DNA of 64,000 bases from Dasania sp. GY-MA-18. Its GTDB lineage: Bacteria > Pseudomonadota > Gammaproteobacteria > Pseudomonadales > Dasaniaceae. Made by a program: the position numbers and the translations under genes. The stretch lies in NCBI RefSeq assembly GCF_024734385.1, contig NZ_JANHAP010000009.1, positions 1 to 64,000 on the forward strand, read 5' to 3'. The notes below the pieces were generated by a model, which saw nothing but the letters and a program-made list of their open reading frames with translations, searched no databases and was not told the DNA's origin. Shown here one piece after another: positions 55,445-61,797 of this stretch (the stretch's first letter is position 1; each line of letters opens with the position of its first letter).

Positions 55445-55735
55445 CACTAGTGTCCGGATAAAGTACCATTCCGGTCATGCTGGGCTCCGACCCAGCATCC
55501 ACGAAAACTGAAATACCCGAGCAATCCTCAGCGTATGATTAAAATGTGCTGTCAAAATAGTCATTTTTTAAAAAACCTGTGTCAAATACATACTACGAAC
55601 TTCGTAAGCCTATGGGTACCGGCTCAAGGCCGGCACGACAGCCTGAAAGTGAGTCATAAATCTAAGCGGCGTGCATTCTACTCTCTATTTGTAGTGTCAA
55701 ATACATGCCAATACGATTTTAACCGGACACTAGTG
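55445..55735. mobile_element. MITE, copy 1 (about 290 bp)
   Basis: Terminal inverted repeats CACTAGTGTCCGG-x-TAAA occur at both ends (55445-55462 and the reverse complement at 55718-55735), with one mismatch. GGACTTGATCC stands on both sides (55434-55444 and 55736-55746), a likely target-site duplication, and removing the element plus one copy restores an intact repeat unit. A second copy lies at 61303-61627. No transposase is encoded. The short frames inside are not genes. Confidence 0.85.
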
Positions 55736-55862
55736 GGACTTGATCCGGTATCCACCTAATCTTGCCTTTCGGACTAATAGGATCCGAGTCATTAAAAGCT
55801 AAGCCCATGTGTATGGGTAGTTATTGAGCCCAATTAATTTTACCCCTAAGCTGTTTCTTATT

Positions 55863-56735
55863 TTACTTATTGCTAACTGCAGCGGTCGACTTGAGCTTGC
55901 CCAAACTCTGCAAAACGATAGGCAATACAATAAGTGCGATTCCCAATAACGAAAGCCCATCCAAATATTCCTCAAAAAACAACATGCCCAGCAGGCTAAC
56001 AAAGATCAAACCCGAATATTCAATAATGCCTAAGTAAGAGGAGGGCGCGCGCTGATAGGAAAACACCGCACTGCCGTGATAAGCCAAAGTAAATATCGCG
56101 CTTACGGCAATTAAACCCAGTTCTATGGCTGACACAGGTTGCCAAAATAACAGCGCCAATAGCCCTGCTAGGGGTAGTGATAAGAGATTGGTCCAAAATA
56201 GGGTAATAGTTACGGGTTGATCCACCGGTAATTTTTTAACCAGTATATTAAACAGCCCCCAAGTACAGGCGGTGCCCAAGGCAAACAAAGCGGCCCAGTG
56301 AAATTGTGAGGGCCGCAACACTATGAGTACGCCTATAAAACCTATAACCGTGGCGATGGCGTGGGCGGGCTGTACTTTTTCTTTGAGTAGCCAAATAGAC
56401 AGCGGCAACATAATTAAAGGCGCGGCATAAAACACTGCATTGGCCGTGGCCAAGGGCAGGTGGGTGAGGGCTACCATTAGGCAGCCGCTACCTATTAATA
56501 CTAAGTGTGCTCTAAGCAGGGTGATGGCAGGATGCTGTAGTTGGCGCTGGTTGCTGTTATAGCGTAAGTAAAAAGGCAGTAATAAAAGCAGGCAGCACAG
56601 TTGCCGTATCACTATGTATTGAAAGGCTGACACGCCACCGGCTAATAATTTTACCGCAACATCGGATAACGAGGCGGCAAAATTTCCCGCCACTAATACC
56701 ACAATGGCTAGGGCGGTTACGCTAAGGCGGTTCAC
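55863..56735 (-). CDS. EamA/DMT-family transporter
   Basis: The 290-residue protein has ten hydrophobic helices in two repeated EamA halves, with G-F-I-G-V-L-I-V-L-R-P in the first half and S-L-L-G-I-A-L-I-V-L-P-I-V in the last helix. Such proteins export metabolites or amino acids. Its start overlaps the acetyltransferase gene by 4 bases. The substrate is unknown. Confidence 0.88.
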   Translation of the reverse strand: MNRLSVTALAIVVLVAGNFAASLSDVAVKLLAGGVSAFQYIVIRQLCCLLLLLPFYLRYNSNQRQLQHPAITLLRAHLVLIGSGCLMVALTHLPLATANAVFYAAPLIMLPLSIWLLKEKVQPAHAIATVIGFIGVLIVLRPSQFHWAALFALGTACTWGLFNILVKKLPVDQPVTITLFWTNLLSLPLAGLLALLFWQPVSAIELGLIAVSAIFTLAYHGSAVFSYQRAPSSYLGIIEYSGLIFVSLLGMLFFEEYLDGLSLLGIALIVLPIVLQSLGKLKSTAAVSNK

Positions 56736-57187
56736 GGCTGAGGGCTGCGGCGCATGTCTATATGCGGTATACCATCTTCCAAATAGCTGTCGGAAAAAGC
56801 CTTAAAGCCAAAGCGGCCATAAAACTCACTCAGGTGTAGCTGCGCGCCTATATCTATAGTGCAAGCGGGCCACAATTGTTGGCATTGTTCTATGGCTTGC
56901 TCAATAAGCTGTTGGCCCAAGCCACCGCCACGGTGATCGGGGTGGGTGACTACACGGCCTATGCTGACGTGATCAAAAGAGATGCCGGGGGCCAGCAGTC
57001 GGCTGTAGGCGGCGAGCTGTCCGTCTTTGTAGCCTAATAAATGATAGCAGCCGGGGTGCCTGTCTTTATTATCCAGCTCGTTATAGGGGCAGTCTTGCTC
57101 GACGATAAATACATCCACCCTAAGCTTAATTAGCTCATAGAGTTGCTCGGTATTGAGTTGCTTAAAGGGTAGGCATATCCAGTTCAT
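56732..57187 (-). CDS. GNAT acetyltransferase, ElaA-like
   Basis: The 151-residue protein from ATG 57187 has the ElaA pattern: L-Y-E-L-I-K-L-R-V-D-V-F-I-V-E-Q-D-C-P-Y-N-E-L-D, then the acetyl-CoA loop R-V-V-T-H-P-D-H-R-G-G-G-L-G. The frame continues upstream to 57223 but lacks conservation there. It is co-transcribed with the EamA transporter downstream. The substrate is unknown. Confidence 0.85.
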   Translation of the reverse strand: MNWICLPFKQLNTEQLYELIKLRVDVFIVEQDCPYNELDNKDRHPGCYHLLGYKDGQLAAYSRLLAPGISFDHVSIGRVVTHPDHRGGGLGQQLIEQAIEQCQQLWPACTIDIGAQLHLSEFYGRFGFKAFSDSYLEDGIPHIDMRRSPQP

Positions 57188-57259
57188 AAGACGCTCGTTA
57201 ACAGTGGTTTTTCTGTGGCGCACTTTAGCGTTTAAACGCAGTATAGACCTTAACCTTTG

Positions 57260-57823
57260 TTAAGATCTTAGTCTTTTTTTTATGCGGCTTAAGCTGATGG
57301 GGGTAATGCCTATATAAGAGGCGACTTGGTAATCTGTGAGTTGCTGCTCTAGCTCGGGGTAGTTTTCGCTAAACAGCTTGTAGCGTTGTTCGGGGCTGTG
57401 CAGCAGCATGTAGCGCTCTTTACCTTCTTTGTATAACAGTTGGTTTTCTATTAGCTTTTGATAAAAGGGGTGCGCTTGTTCACGCCATTGTTGCACCTGT
57501 TTTATCGGTACGCGCAACAGTTGACAGTGTGTAAGGGTGGCGACCATATAAGGTGATGGTTGCTGGGTGAGTAAGCTTTCAAAACCTACAATAAAATCCC
57601 CTTGCCAATAAAACTCCTTGCTAAAGGTTTTGCCTTCATCGGTAAGATAATAAGCTTGGCATAGGCCGCTGACTATATAGTAGGCGTACTCTATGGCTTG
57701 TTGCTGTTTGCACAGCAGGGTTTTGGGTGCTAGCGCTATTGCTTCGGCGTACTGGCCGTAAAGCTGTGCTTGTTGGTCGTTAAAGCCTTGCTGTTGTAGC
57801 AGCGCGATATAATCCTTATTCAT
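57260..57823 (-). CDS. Crp/Fnr-type cyclic-nucleotide-binding regulator
   Basis: The 187-residue protein has a cyclic-nucleotide-binding beta roll (I-V-S-G-L-C-Q-A-Y-Y and F-Y-W-Q-G-D-F-I-V-G-F) and a C-terminal HTH (Y-Q-V-A-S-Y-I-G-I-T-P-I-S-L-S-R-I-K-K-R). No Fnr-type Cys set is seen. It starts 4 bases after the norR stop, so it is co-transcribed with norR and may respond to the same NO signal indirectly. Confidence 0.85.
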   Translation of the reverse strand: MNKDYIALLQQQGFNDQQAQLYGQYAEAIALAPKTLLCKQQQAIEYAYYIVSGLCQAYYLTDEGKTFSKEFYWQGDFIVGFESLLTQQPSPYMVATLTHCQLLRVPIKQVQQWREQAHPFYQKLIENQLLYKEGKERYMLLHSPEQRYKLFSENYPELEQQLTDYQVASYIGITPISLSRIKKRLRS

Positions 57824-57827
57824 GCGG

Positions 57828-59402
57828 CTATAGCTCTAGGCGTTTTTTTAAACGATAAAAATTACTGCGGTCCATACCTAAGGCTTGTGCAACCTGTGCC
57901 TGATTACTTTGGTATTGCTTTAATAGTTTTGTTATAAGTTTTCGCTGAAAATCATCAGTGGCTAGTTTGATATTTATAGGCTGAGTTGTGGTGTTAGTGC
58001 TAGCTATGTTTTCTGCGCTACTGTAGCTGATGTGCGTTGCTGCGGCAGTACTTTGTTGATCGCTGTGTTGCTCTATACCTAAATCATCGGCGGTAATTTG
58101 TAACAAAGATGCGGTGGCTAAGGCATTATTTTTCGCTTTTAAAATGGCGCGGCTAATGCTGTGCTCTAACTCGCGTATATTGCCAGGCCAGTGGTAGTGC
58201 AGTAGTTGTGTTTGGCTGTGTGGGTCTAGGCGCACCGCTGGCAAGCCCAAGCGTCGGCGCTGCTGCTCTATAAAAAAACCTGCCAGTAATAATACATCGC
58301 GCTTACGTTCACGCAGGGGGGGTACATGTATGGGGTAAACGCTTAGGCGGTGGTAGAGGTCAGCACGAAAGCGCCCGGCTGACACTTCCTGTGGTAGTTG
58401 CCGGTTGGTGGCGGCAATAATGCGTACATCAACCGATAGTGCTTGGTCGTTGCCTATGCGCTGTATCTCTCCGCTTTGCAGAGCGCGTAATAATTTTGCT
58501 TGTGCGGCTATGGGGATTTCACCTACTTCATCAAGAAACAGGGTGCCGCCGTTAGCTAGTTCAAATTTGCCCGCCCGCGATTGCGTAGCGCCAGAAAACG
58601 CGCCTTTCTCATGGCCGAATAATTCACTTTCAATCAGGTTTTCGGGCAGCGCTGCACAGTTTACATACACCAAGGCGGCATTGGCTCTAGAGGAGTGCTG
58701 GTGAATTTGCTGCGCGACCAGCTCCTTACCCACGCCGGTTTCGCCGCAAATTAATACAGATAGATCTGATTCGCCTACGGTAGTTATTTCACGGCGTAGC
58801 GAAGCCATGGCGGGGCTTTTGCCTATCATCGGTTGGGCACTGCGGTCGGCTAATACCGATTGCACGACTTGGTGTTCGTGTTGAAGTTGCGCCTCTAGGC
58901 TGTGTATTAAATCGGCCGTTTTCACAGTGGCTTCTGCTAAGCGTATAAAAGCCTCTAGTTCTTGGGTGTTGATATGGTCAAAGGTACCCACCTTGAGGGC
59001 ATCCAAGGTTAACACCCCCCAAGGCTTGCCGTGTACATGTAGTGATACCCCCATGCAGTCATGTACATGTAGGGCAGTGTCTTCGCTGGCAATTAAACCA
59101 TCGTAGGGGTCGGGCAGCGGCGAGTCGGCATCAAATCGCAAGGGCGCACGGCTAAGCAGTATATGGGCTAGGCGGGGGTGTTGGTCTAGATCAAATTGTC
59201 GGCCTAGGGTGTCTTCGCTGAGTCCATCAACGGCTAATGGGATTAGGGTTTGCCCCTGTAGCCTAAGCAGGGCGCTGGCATCACAGGGGAAGACTTGTTT
59301 AAAGGCGCGCAGTAGCCTTTGCAGGCGTTCCTCTTCGGGTAAGGCTAGTGATAGGTCGGTGACGATGGCGAGTAGCGACTGGGTAAACTGGCTTGTTGTC
59401 AT
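57828..59402 (-). CDS. norR: NO-responsive sigma-54 activator NorR
   Basis: The 524-residue protein starts at ATG 59402. The N-terminal GAF domain binds NO at a mononuclear iron; the segment H-V-H-D-C-M-G holds His and Cys candidates for the iron site. The AAA+ domain has Walker A G-E-T-G-V-G-K-E and the sigma-54 contact loop as G-A-F-S-G-A rather than G-A-F-T-G-A. The C-terminal Fis-type HTH reads N-Q-A-Q-V-A-Q-A-L-G-M-D-R-S-N-F-Y. It is divergent from hmp, with candidate sites between them. Confidence 0.92.
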   Translation of the reverse strand: MTTSQFTQSLLAIVTDLSLALPEEERLQRLLRAFKQVFPCDASALLRLQGQTLIPLAVDGLSEDTLGRQFDLDQHPRLAHILLSRAPLRFDADSPLPDPYDGLIASEDTALHVHDCMGVSLHVHGKPWGVLTLDALKVGTFDHINTQELEAFIRLAEATVKTADLIHSLEAQLQHEHQVVQSVLADRSAQPMIGKSPAMASLRREITTVGESDLSVLICGETGVGKELVAQQIHQHSSRANAALVYVNCAALPENLIESELFGHEKGAFSGATQSRAGKFELANGGTLFLDEVGEIPIAAQAKLLRALQSGEIQRIGNDQALSVDVRIIAATNRQLPQEVSAGRFRADLYHRLSVYPIHVPPLRERKRDVLLLAGFFIEQQRRRLGLPAVRLDPHSQTQLLHYHWPGNIRELEHSISRAILKAKNNALATASLLQITADDLGIEQHSDQQSTAAATHISYSSAENIASTNTTTQPINIKLATDDFQRKLITKLLKQYQSNQAQVAQALGMDRSNFYRLKKRLEL

Positions 59403-59440
59403 TTTGATCTCTTTGTTGTGTGAGTGACCGGATTTTGTTT

Positions 59441-59455
59441 TTGTCAAAATGACAA
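59441..59455. promoter_or_regulatory. Candidate NorR enhancer site
   Basis: TTGTCAAAATGACAA is a 15-base palindrome containing GTCA-N3-TGAC, the GT-N7-AC core used by NorR. A second GT-N7-AC lies at 59418-59428. Both are in the norR-hmp gap, upstream of a sigma-54-like promoter. Confidence 0.7.
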
Positions 59456-59495
59456 CGTTAGTTTATTTTTCTAATTAAATCAACGGATTATATGT

Positions 59496-59511
59496 TGGTA
59501 TGGTTCTTGAT
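59496..59511 (+). promoter_or_regulatory. Candidate sigma-54 promoter of hmp
   Basis: TGGTATGGTTCTTGAT fits the TGGCAC-N5-TTGC -24/-12 pattern except for three bases (GC at -12 is GA). It is 80 bases before the hmp start and about 40 bases downstream of the NorR palindrome, a workable layout for a NorR-driven promoter. Confidence 0.55.
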
Positions 59512-59575
59512 ATAGGTCTTGCTAGTGGCGTTTTAATTAAGGTCGCCCTTGTATTTATACCCTTAGGAGAGTGCA

Positions 59576-60760
59576 ATGTTGTCGCAGCAAAGTAAAGATT
59601 TGGTTAATGCCTCACTACCGGCCGTAGGCCCTAAAGTAGACGAGATTACAGCGGTGTTTTACCCGATAATGTTTAGCCGTTACCCCCAGGTAAAAGCCTA
59701 TTTTAATCAGGCCCACCAGGCCGAAGGTAGCCAGCCTAGGGCTTTGGCTAATGCGGTAGTGGCCTATGCCACTAATCTGGATCGCTTAGAGCTGCTGGGT
59801 GATGCTGTTGCATTAATTGTGCAAAAGCATGTATCGCTTAATATTTTGCCTGAGCATTACCCAATTGTAGGCGAGTGTTTGTTGGCGGCCATAAAAGAGG
59901 TGTTAGGGGATGTAGCCAGCGATGAAATACTGGCCGCTTGGGGCGAGGCCTATCAGCAGTTGGCCGATTTATTAATAGCAGCCGAAGAGCAGGCCTACCA
60001 ACAAAACGAACAGCAGCAAGGAGGCTGGCGCGGTGAGCGCGAGTTTATCCTGCGCCGTAAAGAGCAAGAGAGTGAAGTGATCAGCTCTTTTTATTTTGAA
60101 CCAGCCGATGGTAAGGCTATAGCCAAACATTTAGCCGGTCAGTACACAACGATAGTATTTAGCGTGAACGGCGAAACCCTGCGCAGAAATTATTCATTAT
60201 CTAACCAGCCCGGCACCGACTATTACCGTATTAGTGTAAAGCGCGAGCCCGGCGGTGTGGCCTCAAATTATTTGCACGATCACCTTAGTGTGGGTGACAG
60301 AGTGGCTTTAACACCGCCCGCAGGCAACTTTACTCTCAATCAAGAAAACCGTCCGGTGGTATTGCTTACCGGTGGCGTGGGTATTACTCCCGCGATGAGT
60401 ATGCTTAACCCGGCATTGGCCAGCGGCCGCGAGGTACACTTTGTGCATGCCGCGATTAATGGTCGCCACCATGCGTTTAAAGAGCATGTTGACCAGTTGG
60501 CGGTGCAGCACAGTAATTTAAAAATTAATTATTGCTATGAAAAACCCAGCGCTGAAGATAAACCCCATGCCCAAGGTTATTTAAACCGCGAGCTGCTAGC
60601 AGATATGCTACCCAGCGATAAAAATATAGACGTGTACATGTTAGGCCCTAAGCCTTTTATGCGAGCCAGTTATAGCGCGCTAAAAGCTTTAGGTGTGCCG
60701 GTAGAAAATATTCAATATGAATTTTTCGGCCCGCTAGAAAGCTTAGAGCCCGCGGCCTAA
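59576..60760 (+). CDS. hmp: Flavohemoprotein nitric oxide dioxygenase
   Basis: The 394-residue protein turns NO and O2 into nitrate using NAD(P)H. The globin domain has Tyr29, Gln53 and proximal His85 (K-H-V-S-L) at the family positions. The FAD/NAD domain shows R-N-Y-S-L-S, G-G-V-G-I-T-P and L-G-P-K-P-F-M. The TTAGGAGAG site is just upstream. It is divergent from norR and followed by a YeaR-like gene. Confidence 0.96.
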   Translation: MLSQQSKDLVNASLPAVGPKVDEITAVFYPIMFSRYPQVKAYFNQAHQAEGSQPRALANAVVAYATNLDRLELLGDAVALIVQKHVSLNILPEHYPIVGECLLAAIKEVLGDVASDEILAAWGEAYQQLADLLIAAEEQAYQQNEQQQGGWRGEREFILRRKEQESEVISSFYFEPADGKAIAKHLAGQYTTIVFSVNGETLRRNYSLSNQPGTDYYRISVKREPGGVASNYLHDHLSVGDRVALTPPAGNFTLNQENRPVVLLTGGVGITPAMSMLNPALASGREVHFVHAAINGRHHAFKEHVDQLAVQHSNLKINYCYEKPSAEDKPHAQGYLNRELLADMLPSDKNIDVYMLGPKPFMRASYSALKALGVPVENIQYEFFGPLESLEPAA

Positions 60761-60772
60761 GTGTTTGTTAAT

Positions 60773-60805
60773 GCTAGCTGCAGTGCATAATGCTCTGCGG
60801 CTAGC
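60773..60805 (+). other. Hairpin between hmp and the YeaR-like gene
   Basis: GCTAGCTGCAG (60773-60783) pairs with CTGCGGCTAGC (60795-60805) with one G-U pair. No U-tract follows, so it may weaken rather than stop transcription from hmp. Confidence 0.4.
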
Positions 60806-60841
60806 TAATAATATGACTAAAGAAAAACAGCGGAGAATACG

Positions 60842-61123
60842 ATGAAAGATTTACCCACTGATGTAGTCGCCTACAAGAAAACTCCAGAGTTTGATGAGAA
60901 TACGGTGCCCAAAGGCCTATTAAAAGCCCACCAAACCAAAGAGGGGGTGTGGGGTAAAATCATCATACTGGCGGGTCAACTAGAGTACCGCATACTAGCG
61001 CCGCAAAATGAAACCCTGGTGTTAAGCCCAGCGCAGCACGGCGTAGTAGAGCCCACGATGCTGCACCAAGTAAAACCCCTAGGTCCAGTAAAATTCTACG
61101 TGGAATTTTACCAACGCCCTTAA
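60842..61123 (+). CDS. yeaR: YeaR-like DUF1971 protein
   Basis: The 93-residue small beta-barrel protein has the DUF1971/TehB-like pattern: V-P-K-G-L-L-K-A-H-Q-T-K, G-V-W-G-K-I, and H-Q-V-K-P-L-G-P-V-K-F-Y-V-E-F. In E. coli, yeaR responds to nitrate/NO. Its position 81 bases after hmp supports a role in the same NO response. Confidence 0.85.
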   Translation: MKDLPTDVVAYKKTPEFDENTVPKGLLKAHQTKEGVWGKIIILAGQLEYRILAPQNETLVLSPAQHGVVEPTMLHQVKPLGPVKFYVEFYQRP

Positions 61124-61797
61124 GCCTAAACATTAAGTGGATGCTCCACTCGTCGTACCGGCCTTGAGCCGGTAGCCAAGAGCACCAAGGCGAAATTACC
61201 ATCGAAAATAATGGCTAATAAAACACTATTTCTAGTATTTATTAGAGCGAAATAGTCGAATTAAATAGAAACTCAGTTTATCTGGATGCCGGGTCGCGGC
61301 TCCATTAGTGTCCGGTTAAATTACTATTTCGGTCATGCCGGGCTTCGACCCGGCATCCACGGAAACGGAAATATCCTAGCAGTCTTCAGCGTGTGATTAG
61401 AATGCGCTATCAAAATAGTCATTTTTTAAAATCTGTATTAAATACATGCCACGAACTTTGTAAGTCTATGGGTACCGGCTCAAGGCCGGCAGAGCCTACC
61501 CCGCGAGCATCGCGAGTGCTTTGGGTACGACAGCCTGAAAGTGAGTCATCAATCTAATCGACGTGCATTCTATTCCCTATTTATAGGGTCAAATACATAC
61601 GATTACGATTTTAACCGGACACTAGTGGGGTCGTAGCCCGGCATGACCGAGGCTGTATTCCTATTGGGACGTCGTCAAAGTCATGGGCGCCGTCTGAGTA
61701 ATAAATTTTTAATATATTACAACTGTAAATCATTAGTTGAGACTTTTTATCAAGAGACTCTTTATCTAGTGACTTGCAACTAGGAACTAGTGACTCC
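61124..61797. other. Gene-free gap with REP-like palindrome and MITE copy 2
   Basis: A palindromic unit with core TACCGGCCTTGAGCCGGTA lies near 61147-61165. The MITE at 61303-61627 sits in a split palindrome of the same class (GGATGCCGGG left, CCCGGCATGACC right). The remaining 170 bases before the ATPase gene are AT-rich with no gene seen. Confidence 0.7.
61303..61627. mobile_element. MITE, copy 2 (about 325 bp)
   Basis: Ends CATTAGTGTCCGGTTAAA (61303-61320) and the reverse complement of CACTAGTGTCCGGTTAAA (to 61627) match copy 1. The interior is collinear with copy 1 (for example CAAAATAGTCATTTTTTAAA and GCCTGAAAGTGAGTCAT) but has an extra segment of about 34 bases near 61490-61524. No transposase is present. 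Confidence 0.85.

Noticed and set aside
55535-55759. Open frame of about 74 codons in the repeat region
   Set aside because: It lies inside the MITE and its flanking repeat and has no ribosome binding site.
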